A stretch of DNA of 64,000 nt. It comes from Arion vulgaris. Its lineage: Eukaryota > Mollusca > Gastropoda > Stylommatophora > Arionidae. The position numbers and the translations under genes were made by a program. Below the pieces are notes generated by a model that was not told the origin of the DNA, ran no database searches, and was given only the letters and a program-made list of their open reading frames with translations. Positions within the stretch are counted from its first letter, which is position 1. Each line of letters begins with the position of its first letter. Below are positions 31,590-44,689 of this stretch, one piece after another. The DNA lies in contig CM036755.1 in assembly GCA_020796225.1 (NCBI GenBank), positions 79,803,772-79,867,771 of the forward strand, in the 5' to 3' direction.

Positions 31590-34500
31590 GCTCCCTCGTT
31601 CTTATTCTTCTGTTGTCATCACACCTTCTTTCTTCTGTTGTCATCACACCTTCTTTTGTCATCACATCTTCTTATGTCATCACACCTTCTTATGTCATCA
31701 CACCTTCTTATGTCATCACACCTTCTTATGTCATCACACCTTCTTTTGTCATCACATCTTCTTTCTTCTTTTGTCATCACACCTTCTTTTGTCATCACAC
31801 CTTCTTTTGTCATCACACCTTCTTTTGTCATCACACCTTCTTTTGTCATCACACCTTCTTTTGTCATCACACCTTCTTATGTCATCACACCTTCTTATGT
31901 CATCACACCTTCTTTTGTCATCACATCTTCTTATGTCATCACATCTTCTTATGTCATCATACCTTCTTTTGTCATCACATCTTCTTTCTTCTTTTGTCAT
32001 CACACCTTCTTATGTCATCACACCTTCTTATGTCATCACACCTTCTTTTGTCATCACATCTTCTTATGTCATCACACCTTCTTTTGTCATCACACCTTCT
32101 TTTGTCATCACACCTTCTTGTGTCATCACACCTTCTTTTGTCATCACACCTTCTTATGTCATCACACCTTCTTTTGTCATCACACCTTCTTTTGTCATCA
32201 CATCTTCTTTTGTCATCACACCTTGTTTTGTCATCACATCTTCTTTTGTCATCACACCTTCTTTTGTCATCACACCTTCTTATGTCATCACACCTTCTTA
32301 TGTCATCACACCTTCTTATGTCATCACATCTTCTTATGTCATCACATCTTCTTTTGTCATCACACCTTCTTATGTCATCACACCTTCTTATGTCATCACA
32401 CCTTCTTTTGTCATCACATCTTCTTTTGTCATCACACCTTCTTTTGTCATCACATCTTCTTATGTCATCACATCTTCTTATGTCATCACACCTTCTTTTG
32501 TCATCACACCTTCTTATGTCATCACACCTTCTTATGTCATCACACCTTCTTTTGTCATCACATCTTCTTATGTCATCACATCTTCTTATGTCATCACACC
32601 TTCTTATGTCATCACACCTTCTTATGTCATCACATCTTCTTTTGTCATCACACCTTCTTTCTTCTTTTGTCATCACACCTTCTTTTGTCATCACACCTTC
32701 TTTCTTCTGTTGTCATCACACCTTCTTTCTTCTGTTGTCATCACACCTTCTTTTGTCATCACACCTTCTTTTGTCATCACACCTTCTTTTGTCATCACAC
32801 CTTCTTTCTTCTGTTGTCATCACACCTTCTTTCTTCTGTTGTCATCACACCTTCTTTCTTCTGTTGTCATCACACCTTCTTTCTTCTGTTGTCATCACAC
32901 CTTATTTCTTCTGTTGTCATCACATCTTCTTTCTTCTGTTGTCATCACACCTTCTTTCTTCTGTTGTCATCACACCTTCTTTCTTCTGTTGTCATCACAT
33001 CTTCTTTCTTCTGTTGTCATCACACCTTCTTATGTCATCACATCTTCTTATGTCATCACACCTTCTTATGTCATCACATCTTCTTTTGTCATCACATCTT
33101 CTTATGTCATCACATCTTCTTTTGTCATCACACCTTCTTATGTCATCACACCTTCTTATGTCATCACACCTTCTTTTGTCATCACATCTTCTTATGTCAT
33201 CACATCTTCTTTTGTCATCACACCTTCTTATGTCATCACATCTTCTTATGTCATCACACCTTCTTATGTCATCACACCTTCTTTTGTCATCACATCTTCT
33301 TATGTCATCACATCTTCTTTTGTCATCACACCTTCTTTTGTCATCACATCTTCTTATGTCATCACATCTTCTTATGTCATCACATCTTCTTTTGTCATCA
33401 CACCTTCTTATGTCATCACACCTTCTTATGTCATCACATCTTCTTTTGTCATCACATCTTCTTTTGTCATCACATCTTCTTTTGTCATCACATCTTCTTT
33501 TGTCATCACATCTTCTTATGTCATCACACCTTCTTATGTCATCACATCTTCTTTTCTCATCACACCTTCTTATGTCATCACACCTTCTTATGTCATCACA
33601 CCTTCTTATGTCATCACACCTTCTTTTGTCATCACACCTTCTTTTGTCATCACACCTTCTTATGTCATCACACCTTCTTATGTCATCACATCTTCTTATG
33701 TCATCACACCTTCTTATGTCATCACATCTTCTTATGTCATCACATCTTCTTATGTCATCACACCTTCTTATGTCATCACACCTTCTTATGTCATCACATC
33801 TTCTTATGTCATCACATCTTCTTATGTCATCACACCTTCTTATGTCATCACATCTTCTTATGTCATCACATCTTCTTATGTCATCACATCTTCTTATGTC
33901 ATCACACCTTCTTATGTCATCACATCTTCTTATGTCATCACACCTTCTTATGTCATCACACCTTCTTATGTCATAACATCTTCTTTTGTCATCACAACTT
34001 CTTATGTCATCACACCTTCTTATGTCATCACACCTTCTTTTGTCATCACACCTTCTTTTGTCATCACATCTTCTTATGTCATCACATCTTCTTATGTCAT
34101 CACATCTTCTTATGTCATCCCATCTTCTTATGTCATCACATCTTCTTTTGTCATCACACCTTCTTTTGTCATCACACCTTCTTTTGTCATCACATCTTCT
34201 TTTGTCATCACACCTTCTTTTGTCATCACACCTTCTTTTGTCATCACACCTTCTTTTGTCATCACATCTTCTTATGTCATCACATCTTCTTATGTCATCA
34301 CACCTTCTTATGTCATCACATCTTCTTTTGTCATCACATCTGCTTATGTCATCACATCTTCTTATGTCATCACATCTTCTTATGTCATCACATCTTCTTA
34401 TGTCATCACATCTTCTTATGTCATCACACCTTCTTTTGTCATCACATCTTCTTATGTCATCACACCTTCTTATGTCATCACATCTTCTTATGTCATCACA

Positions 34501-37500
34501 TCTTCTTATGTCATCACACCTTCTTTTGTCATCACATCTTCTTATGTCATCACATCTTCTTATGTCATCACATCTTCTTATGTCATCACATCTTCTTATG
34601 TCATCACATCTTCTTATGTCATCACATCTTCTTATGTCATCACATCTTCTTATGTCATCACATCTTCTTTTGTCATCACATATTCTTTTGTCATCACATC
34701 TTCTTTTGTCATCACACCTTCTTATGTCATCACACCTTCTTATGTCATCACACCTTCTTTTGTCATCACACCTTCTTTTGTCATCACATCTTCTTATGTC
34801 ATCACATCTTCTTACGTCATCACACCTTCTTTGTCATCACATCTTCTTATGTCATCACATCTTCTTATGTCATCACATATTCTTATGTCATCACATATTC
34901 TTATGTCATCACATCTTCTTATGTCATCACATCTTCTTATGTCATCACATCTTCTTATGTCATCACACCTTCTTATGTCATTACACCTTCTTTTGTCATC
35001 ACATCTTCTTTGTCATCACATCTTCTTATGTCATCACATCTTCTTATGTCATCACATCTTCTTATGTCATCACATCTTCTTATGTCATCCCATCTTCTTA
35101 TGTCATCACATCTTCTTTTGTCATCACACCTTCTTTTGTCATCACACCTTCTTTTGTCATCACATCTTCTTTTGTCATCACACCTTCTTTTGTCATCACA
35201 CCTTCTTTTGTCATCACACCTTCTTTTGTCATCACATCTTCTTATGTCATCACATCTTCTTATGTCATCACACCTTCTTATGTCATCACATCTTCTTTTG
35301 TCATCACATCTGCTTATGTCATCACATCTTCTTATGTCATCACATCTTCTTATGTCATCACATCTTCTTATGTCATCACATCTTCTTATGTCATCACACC
35401 TTCTTTTGTCATCACATCTTCTTATGTCATCACACCTTCTTATGTCATCACATCTTCTTATGTCATCACATCTTCTTATGTCATCACACCTTCTTTTGTC
35501 ATCACATCTTCTTATGTCATCACATCTTCTTATGTCATCACATCTTCTTATGTCATCACATCTTCTTATGTCATCACATCTTCTTATGTCATCACATCTT
35601 CTTATGTCATCACATCTTCTTATGTCATCACATCTTCTTTTGTCATCACATATTCTTTTGTCATCACATCTTCTTTTGTCATCACACCTTCTTATGTCAT
35701 CACACCTTCTTATGTCATCACACCTTCTTTTGTCATCACACCTTCTTTTGTCATCACATCTTCTTATGTCATCACATCTTCTTACGTCATCACACCTTCT
35801 TTTGTCATCACATCTTCTTATGTCATCACATCTTCTTATGTCATCACATATTCTTATGTCATCACATCTTCTTATGTCATCACATCTTCTTATGTCATCA
35901 CATCTTCTTATGTCATCACATCTTCTTATGTCATCACACCTTCTTATGTCATTACACCTTCTTTTGTCATCACATCTTCTTTTGTCATCACATCTTCTTA
36001 TGTCATCACATCTTCTTATGTCATCACATCTTCTTATGTCATCACATCTTCTTTTGTCATCACACCTTCTTATGTCATCACATCTTCTTATGTCATCACA
36101 TCTTCTTTTGTCATCACACCTTCTTTTGTCATCACATCTTCTTATGTCATCACACCTTCTTTTGTCATCACATCTTCTTTTGTCATCACATCTTCTTTTG
36201 TCATCACATCTTCTTATGTCATCACACCTTCTTATGTCATCACACCTTCTTTTGTCATCACACCTTCTTATGTCATCACATCTTCTTATGTCATCACATC
36301 TTCTTTTGTCATCACACCTTCTTATGTCATCACACCTTCTTATGTCATCACATCTTCTTTTGTCATCACACCTTCTTTTGTCATCACATCTTCTTATGTC
36401 ATCACATCTTCTTTTGTCATCACACCTTCTTATGTCATCACACCTTCTTATGTCATCACATCTTCTTTTGTCATCACACCTTCTTATGTCATCACACCTT
36501 CTTTTGTCATCACATCTTCTTATGTCATCACACCTTCTTTTGTCATCACATCTTGTTATGTCATCACACCTTCTTATGTCATCACATCTTCTTTCTTCTG
36601 TTGTCATCACATCTTCTTTTGTCATCACATCTTCTTTCTTCTGTTGTCATCACATCTTCTTATGTCATCACATCTTCTTTCTTCTGTTGTCATCACATCT
36701 TCTTTTGTCATCACATCTTCTTTTGTCATCACATCTTCTTATGTCATCACATCTTCTTATGTCATCACATCTTATTATGTCATCACAACTTCTTTTGTCA
36801 TCACACCTTCTTTTGTCATCACACCTTCTGTTGTCATCACACCTTCTTATGTCATCACATCTTCTTATGTCATCACACCTTCTTATGTCATCACACCTTC
36901 TTTTGTCATCACACCTTCTTTTGTCATCACACCTTCTTATGTCATCACACCTTCTTATGTCATCACACCTTCTTATGTCATCACATCTTCTTATGTCATC
37001 ACATCTTCTTATGTCATCACACCTTCTTATGTCATCACACCTTCTTATGTCATCACACCTTCTTATGTCATCACACCTTCTTATGTCATCACATCTTCTT
37101 ATGTCATCACACCTTCTTTTGTCATCACACCTTCTTATGTCATCACACCTTCTTATGTCATCACACCTTCTTATGTCATCACATCTTCTTATGTCATCAC
37201 ATCTTCTTATGTCATCACACCTTCTTATGTCATCACACCTTCTTATGTCATCACACCTTCTTATGTCATCACACCTTCTTATGTCATCACATCTTCTTAT
37301 GTCATCACACCTTCTTTTGTCATCACATCTTCTTATGTCATCACATCTTCTTATGTCATCACACCTTCTTATGTCATCACATCTTCTTTTGTCATCACAC
37401 CTTCTTTTGTCATCACATCTTCTTTTGTCATCACATCTTCTTTTGTCATCACACCTTCTTATGTCATCACACCTTCTTATGTCATCACACCTTCTTATGT

Positions 37501-39955
37501 CATCACAACTTCTTATGTCATCACATCTTCTTATGTCATCACACCTTCTTATGTCATCACATCTTCTTATGTCATCACAACTTCTTATGTCATCACAACT
37601 TCTTATGTCATCACACCTTCTTATGTCATCACATCTTCTTTTGTCATCACAACTTCTTATGTCATCACAACTTCTTATGTCATCACAACTTCTTATGTCA
37701 TCACATCTTCTTATGTCATCACACCTTCTTATGTCATCACAACTTCTTATGTCATCACACCTTCTTATGTCATCACATCTTCTTATGTCATCACAACTTC
37801 TTATGTCATCACAACTTCTTATGTCATCACACCTACTTATGTCATCACACCTTCTTTTGTCATCACATCTTCTTTTGTCATCACACCTTCTTTTGTCATC
37901 ACACCTTCTTATGTCATCACACCTTCTTATGTCATCACATCTTCTTATGTCATCACACCTTCTTATGTCATCACAACTTCTATGTCATCACACCTTCTTA
38001 TGTCATCACACCTTCTTATGTCATCACACCTTCTTTTGTCATCACATCTTCTTATGTCATCACACTTTCTTTTGTCATCACATCTTCTTATGTCATCACA
38101 CCTTCGTATGTCATCACACCTTCTTTTGTCATCACACCTTCTTATGTCATCACATCTTCTTTTGTCATCACACCTTCTTATGTCATCACACCTTCTTATG
38201 TCATCACATCTTCTTATGTCATCACACCTTCTTTTGTCATCACACCTTCTTATGTCATCACATATTCTTATGTCATCACACCTTCTTTTGTCATCACATA
38301 TTCTTATGTCATCACATCTTCTTATGTCATCACATCTTCTTTTGTCATCACACCTTCTTATGTCATCACACCTTCTTATGTCATCACATCTTCTTTTGTC
38401 ATCACATCTTCTTATGTCATCACATCTTCTTATGTCATCACATCTTCTTATGTCATCACATCTTCTTTCTTCTTATGTCATCACATCTTCTTATGTCATC
38501 ACATCTTCTTTTGTCATCACAACTTCTTTTGTCATCACACCTTCTTATGTCATCACATCTTCTTATGTCATCACATCTTCTTATGTCATCACATCTTCTT
38601 TTGTCATCACATCTTCTTATGTCATCACACCTTCTTATGTCATCACACCTTCTTATGTCATCACACCTTCTTATGTCATCACACCTTCTTATGTCATCAC
38701 ATCTTCTTATGTCATCACATCTTCTTATGTCATCACATCTTCTTTGTCATCACATCTTCTTATGTCATCACATCTTCTTATGTCATCACACCTTCTTTTG
38801 TCATCACAACTTCTTATGTCATCACACCTTCTTATGTCATCACATCTTCTTATGTCATCACACCTTCTTATGTCATCACAACTTCTTATGTCATCACACC
38901 TTCTTTTGTCATCACATCTTCTTATGTCATCACATCTTCTTATGTCATCACACCTTCTTTTGTCATCACACCTTCTTATGTCATCACACCTTCTTATGTC
39001 ATCACACCTTCTTATGTCATCACACCTTCTTATGTCATCACACCTTCTTTTGTCATCACACCTTCTTATGTCATCACACCTTCTTATGTCATCACACCTT
39101 CTTATGTCATCACACCTTCTTATGTCATCACACCTTCTTTTGTCATCACATCTTCTTATGTCATCACACCTTCTTTTGTCATCACACCTTCTTATGTCAT
39201 CACACCTTCTTATGTCATCACACCTTCTTTTGTCATCACATCTTCTTATGTCATCACACCTTCTTATGTCATCACACCTTCTTTTGTCATCACACCTTCT
39301 TTTGTCATCACACCTTCTTATGTCATCACATCTTCTTATGTCATCACATCTTCTTATGTCATCACATCTTCTTATGTCATCACACCTTCTTATGTCATCA
39401 CATCTTCTTATGTCATCACATCTTCTTTTGTCATCACACCTTCTTATGTCATCACACCTTCTTATGTCATCACACCTTCTTTTGTCATCACACCTTCTTA
39501 TGTCATCACACCTTCTTATGTCATCACACCTTCTTATGTCATCACACCTTCTTATGTCATCACACCTTCTTTTGTCATCACATCTTCTTATGTCATCACA
39601 CCTTCTTTTGTCATCACACCTTCTTATGTCATCACACCTTCTTTTGTCATCACACCTTCTTTTGTCATCACACCTTCTTATGTCATCACACCTTCTTATG
39701 TCATCACACCTTCTTATGTCATCACACCTTCTTTTGTCATCACATCTTCTTATGTCATCACACCTTCTTTTGTCATCACACCTTCTTATGTCATCACACC
39801 TTCTTTTGTCATCACACCTTCTTATGTCATCACACCTTCTTATGTCATCACACCTTCTTATGTCATCACACCTTCTTATGTCATCACACCTTCTTTTGTC
39901 ATCACATCTTCTTATGTCATCACACCTTCTTATGTCATCACACCTTCTTTTGTCT
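31590..39955. repeat. 18-bp satellite array, about 8.4 kb
   Basis: About 460 head-to-tail units of GTCATCACACCTTCTTAT. Main variants are ACATC for ACACC and TTTTG for TTATG, freely mixed. A 21-bp subtype (TTCTTCTGTTGTCATCACAC) clusters at 31600-31640, 32700-33020 and 36590-36690. All three plus frames are open for thousands of bases (repeating CHHTFL, SSHLLM and VITPSY). This follows from a stop-free unit of 3n bases, with frame changes at one-base deletions (about 34830, 35007, 37980, 38740). It is non-coding. Confidence 0.98.
34060..36010. repeat. 970-bp higher-order duplication inside the 18-bp array
   Basis: Rare variants recur at a fixed offset: GTCATCCCATC at 34113 and 35083, CTGCTTATG at 34340 and 35310, ATATTCTTTTG at 34680 and 35650, CTTACGTCAT at 34811 and 35781, and CATTACACC at 34979 and 35950. 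The offset of 970-971 bp is 54 units less the one-base deletions. The segment was therefore copied as a block. Confidence 0.93.
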
Positions 39956-40020
39956 AGTCTTGTTTTGCCTCTCAGCTTCAGGATAAGAAGAGATTTCTAG
40001 AACGAGCCCTTATGTGCGCT

Positions 40021-40390
40021 TCATAAATAGTTTGTTTCGTCGACTCTGAGGTCCACCTTTTGCTTTGTATCCATTGTAGCGGGGTAAGATTGCTCTTTGA
40101 GGTGAACTGTTGGTAATCTGCTTATGTGAACGAAGCATTTAATTTGTTGTTTCTTGATGAAGTTCAGCACTGATGTTGTACACATTTTTTTTTTCCTGAT
40201 GTCTTCATTTAAAAACTGATTTCTTCTTGATATTCCTAACATTCTGCGTAGACACTTCATCTCTCTCATGACTAGTTTTCTTCTGTTATTTAATATCTTC
40301 GTCCAGGTTTGATATTCCTAACATTCTGCGTAGACACTTCATCTCTCTCATGACTAGTTTTCTTCTGTCATTTAATATCTTCGTCCAGGT
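40021..40390 (-). pseudogene. LINE C-terminal region, group A, with 81-bp internal duplication
   Basis: The minus strand 40269-40021 reads EMKCLRRMLGISRRNQFLNE then VLNFIKKQQIKCFVHISRLP. The segment containing GATATTCCTAACATTCTGCG to TTTAATATCTTCGTCCAGG occurs twice in tandem (40228-40308 and 40309-40390). It is the inverted sister of the copy at 28095-28470. Confidence 0.8.
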
Positions 40391-40574
40391 TTGGCACTGG
40401 TAGTATAATGTGGGGAGAAATATTGTGTTGAACAATGAAAAAATTGATTATCGATACAAATGACATAAAAATCAATAACATGTTTAGTGTATAAAGAAAC
40501 CTGGGACTTTGCTGGGGAAAAAATCCCTGCACAAAATCGAGAAACCGGGCACAAAATGAGGAAAAGGATCCAAA

Positions 40575-40800
40575 AACGAAACATTGACTTTTCTGTACCG
40601 AGTTTCCCCCATATGGCTCGTTTATTCTCCGCAGAAATAGCACACTACCTACATGGAGTAGTGCACAAAACATGTGCTCCGTAGCGCCATCAACAATACT
40701 AGAAATTTCATGAAAAAATGTAACTGATCCGAGCGGCGTGGATTCGAAACCACAAATTTTAGAAAGCATGGTAAACGTATTAACAGCTATGTCCCAGAGA
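40575..40800 (-). mobile_element. tRNA-derived SINE, family SINE-B
   Basis: The minus strand begins GGGACATAGCTGTTAATACG (A-box region) and has a B-box-like GTTTCGAATCC at about 40740-40750. The body continues to GTGCTATTTCTGCGGAGAAT and AACGAGCCATATGGGGGAAA near 40605. That distal segment recurs at 49015-49055. Its first 14 bases are shared with the units of the adjacent 45-bp array. Confidence 0.78.
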
Positions 40801-42995
40801 TCTCCCTTAGGAAGGGAGGATTGAGACACAGCTATGTCCTAGAGATCTCTCTTAGGAAGGGAGACACAGCTATGTCCCAGAGATCTCATTTAGGAAGGGA
40901 ACATTGAGACACAGCTATGTCCTAGAGATCTCATTTAGGAAGGGAACATTGAGACACAGCTATGTCCTAGAGATCTCATTTAGGAAGGGAACATTGAGAC
41001 ACAGCTATGTCCTAGAGATCTCATTTAGGAAGGGAACATTGAGACACAGCTATGTCCTAGAGATCTCATTTAGGAAGGGAACATTGAGACACAGCTATGT
41101 CCTAGAGATCTCATTTAGGAAGGGAACATTGAGACACAGCTATGTCCCAGAGATCTCCCTTAGGAAGGGAAGATTGAGACATACTATGTCCAGAGATCTC
41201 TTAGGAAGGAAGTTGAACACAGCTATGTCCCAGAGATCTCTTTAGGAAGGGAGATTGAGACACAGCTATATCCAAGATCTCATTTAGGAAGGGAGATTGA
41301 GACACAGCTATGTCCATAGATCTCTTTAGGAAGGGAGATTGAGACACAGCTATGTCCTAGAGATCTCTCTTAGGAAGGGAGACACAGCTATGTCCAGAGA
41401 TCTCACTTTAGGAAGGGAAATTGAGAACAGCTATGTCCTAGAGATCTCCTTTAGAAGGGAAATTGAGACATCAGCTATGTCCTAGAGATTCATTTAGGAA
41501 GGGGAAAATTGAGACACAGCTATGTCCCAGAGATCTCCCTTAGGAAGGGAGATTGAGACACAGCTATATCCCAGAGATCTCCCTTAGGAAGGGAGGATTG
41601 AGACACAGCTATGTCCTAGAGATCTCTTTAGGAAGGGAACTTGAACACAGCTATGTCCAGAGATCTCCTTAGGAAGGGAAATTGAGACAACTATTCCAGA
41701 GATTCCCTTGGGAAAGGGGAAGATTGAGACACAGCTATGTCCCAGAGATATCTCTTTTAGGAAGGAGGATTGAGACACAGCTATGTCCAGAGATATCCTT
41801 AGGAAGGAAGATTGAGAACACAGCTATGTCCCAGAGATATCCCTTAGGAAGGAAGATTGAGACACAGCTATGTCCCAGAGATCTCCTTAGGAAGGGAATT
41901 GAGACACAGCTATGTCCGAGATCTCCTTAGGAAGGGAAATTGAACACAGCTATGTCCCAGAGATCTCCTTAGGAAGGGAAGATTGAGACACAGCTATGTC
42001 CAGAGATCTCCTTAGGAAGGGAAATTGAACACAGCTATGTCCAGAGATCTCCTTAGGAAGGAGACATTGAGACACAGCTATGTCCCAGAGATCTCATTAG
42101 AAGGGAAATTGAGACACAGCTATGTCCATGAGATCTCCCTTAGGAAGGGAACATTGAGACACAGCTATGTCCTAGAGATCTCTCTTAGGAAGGTGAGACA
42201 CAGCTATGTCCCAGAGATCTCCCTTAGGAAGGGAAGATTGAGACATACCTATATCCCAGAGATCTCCATTAGGAAGGGAAGATTGAACACAGCTATGTCC
42301 AGAGATCTCATAGGAAGGGAGATTGAGACCAGTACCAGAGATCTCCTTAGGAAGGAGGATTGAGACACAGCTATATCCATAGATCTCCTTAGGAAGGGAG
42401 GATTGAGACACAGCTATGTCCTAGAGATCTCTCTTAGGAAGGGAGACACAGCTATGTCCCAGAGATCTCCCTTAGGAAGGGAAGATTGAGACATACCTAT
42501 ATCCCAGAGATCTCCCTTAGGAAGGGAAGATTGAAACACAGCTATATCCCAGAGATATCCCTTAGGAAGGGAGGATTGAGACACAGCTATGTCCCAGAGA
42601 TATCCCTTAGGAAGGGAAGATTGAAACACAGCTATGTCCCAGAGATATCCCTTAGGAAGGGAAGATTGAAACACAGCTATGTCCCAGAGATATCCCTTAG
42701 GAAGGGAGGATTGAGACACAGCTATGTCCCAGAGATATCCCTTAGGAAGGGAAGATTGAAACACAGCTATGTCCCAGAGATATCCCTTAGGAAGGGAGGA
42801 TTGAGACACAGCTATGTCCCAGAGATATCCCTTAGGAAGGGAAGATTGAAACACAGCTATGTCCCAGAGATATCCCTTAGGAAGGGAAGATTGAGACACA
42901 GCTATATCCCAGAGATCTCTCTTAGGAAGGGAAGATTGAAACACAGCTATGTCCCAGAGATATCCCTTAGGAAGTGAGGATTGAGACACAGCCAA
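40785..42995. repeat. 45-bp satellite array seeded at a SINE head
   Basis: About 48 units with AGACACAGCTATGTCCCAGA and GATCTCCCTTAGGAAGGGA. The first unit overlaps the tRNA-like head of the SINE-B copy. The outer parts (40785-41160, 42440-42995) are clean, while 41160-42440 carries many one- and two-base deletions, mostly in CCC and GGG runs. The AGATATCC variant dominates the right part. Confidence 0.96.
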
Positions 42996-42999
42996 CTAT

Positions 43000-43137
43000 A
43001 AACGCAGACACCCGCGGACTCTAGGAAATAAGACCACAACTGTCACGTGACCTCACTTTCAAGTATTGTTGTATAAAGACGAATTCATTTGAAAATCAAC
43101 ACAACATGCTGAATCAAGGCTATATTATGCAACAATG
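43000..43137 (+). repeat. Dispersed repeat Y, copy 1 (unoccupied site)
   Basis: AATAAGACCACAACTGTCAC, CTTTCAAGTATTGTTGTATA-type sequence and CAACACAACATGCTGAATCA match 61320-61386 and 61572-61600 in order. At the second site a LINE fragment interrupts exactly after CAACACAACAT. Confidence 0.7.
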
Positions 43138-43139
43138 CT

Positions 43140-44075
43140 ATATTGTGTTCCTGGATATTAGCAGAGCCCCATCTATCAACATTGGCAGTCATACGCTTGA
43201 AGTAGTCAACACCTTTACATGCCTTGGCTCTGTCATCAGCAGCAACCTCTCCTCGATGATGAAATTAGTAGTCGCATTGGGAAGGCCTCCACTGCTATGT
43301 TTAAATTAGCAAAGCGTGTATGGGAAAACAGGGCACTCACAAGAAACACCAAGACACAAGTATATAAAGCTTGTGTTTTCAGCACTCTGCTGTATGGTAG
43401 TGAGACATGGACTAAATATGCTAGACATGAACATCGCCTCAACACCTTCCATATGCGCTGTCTCAGGCGAATATACAACATCCGATGGCAAGACCACATC
43501 TCCAATATAGAAGTCGTGAACACTGATGGCATTCCAAGTATGTACACTTTACTGAGTCAGCGACGTCTCAGATGGCTGGGACACGTGTGCCGTATGAGCG
43601 ATGATAGAATCCCAAAGAACATTATATATGGTCAACTCGCATCTGGTGCTAGACAGCATGGACGCCCATTATTACACTTCATTGACACCTGCAAGCGTGA
43701 TCTAACTTCATGCGGCATAGACAAAGAACACTGGGAACGGCTGGCCAAAGACAGGCAAGCATGGCAAGCGGCAGTGAGGGCGGCTCAAAAAGAAAAGAAG
43801 AAAAACAACATCACATGTGGAGGCAAAAAAAAGCACAGAGAGCAGAGAGAGCATCCTATGTATCAGCTCGTCTACAATTTTACCTGCTGCAATTGTGACA
43901 AGGAGTGCCACTCTAGAATAGGCCATTATAGCTACAAGAAACGTTGTGATTCAGCGTAGAACATACTATGTGACGCAAAGCTTATTGTCTCCTGAGACAG
44001 CGTAGAACATACTACGTGACGACGCAAAGCTTATTGTCTCCTGAGACAAAGAGGCCAATGATGATGATGATGCAA
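43140..44075 (+). pseudogene. LINE C-terminal region, group D, best-preserved copy
   Basis: A frame from 43219 to the stop at 43959 encodes 246 residues. It includes ISSRIGKASTAMFKLAKRVW, SETWTKYARHEHRLNTFHMR, CLRRIYNIRWQDHISNIEVV, RLRWLGHVCRMSDDRIPKN and LLHFIDTCKRDLTSCGIDKE. It ends in a Cys/His cluster, CCNCDKECHSRIGHYSYKKR followed by C, which looks like a terminal zinc knuckle. Upstream, SHTLEVVNTFTCLGSVISS is in another frame, so one frameshift lies near 43255. The 3' region has a 49-bp tandem duplication (43945-44048) and a GATGATGATGATG tail. The palm domain is absent. The Cys-rich end is also seen in the fragment at 5797-6018. Confidence 0.9.
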
Positions 44076-44689
44076 ACAAGTTAAGTTTAACAATAAGGAA
44101 TATCAATATTATGAATAGTTTTAATCAATAAATAACCATAGACTCACAGAATTGAGTAAAATTGCCCCCCCCCTCCTCAACTGAAACTACGTCATGGTTT
44201 TCCCGGTCAGTTATGCGGCCCAATATTAGAGTTGGTTGGGTAGTGAGAGTATGCGGACAAGAGAAAGACATGAAAATATCTCTGAGAAAAAACATTACGA
44301 GGTGAACTGATTATAATTTGACATAATGCACCTACAAGATAAAAAAAAAATAAACTTTTCAGCCGATCATCGATGTGAAGATGGCCCCCCATCTTACGAA
44401 AGAAGTTCCTCTTAGCATTAAGTGATTGGCATTGACGTCTTATTTCACGGAAGTTACCATTCCCCATCTGCCAGTTATATTCGTGTGCGGGCTAGAAGCG
44501 GGAATATAACATCGCGATATGTATCCGGAACTTGACCCCAATTCTAAACATTACCGACGCCATTTGCAAATAAACAAAACATAAAGATCGTCAGTTGTAA
44601 TTATTGAAACATAAAAATTTGTTATGTCTATGAATTCTATCAGAAGTCATCATGCTGCCATCTTTATCATAAACAATTAATCATCTTCA
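44076..44689. other. No gene recognised
   Basis: AT-rich, with CATAGACTCACAGAATTGAG at about 44140 resembling 61672-61690 (repeat Y distal part). Otherwise featureless. Confidence 0.4.

Noticed and set aside
31527..39986. A 2,819-codon open frame that looks like a giant Cys/His-rich protein
   Set aside because: All three plus frames are open across the same span and encode simple hexapeptide repeats; this follows from a stop-free 18-bp unit. No splice, start context or domain supports it.
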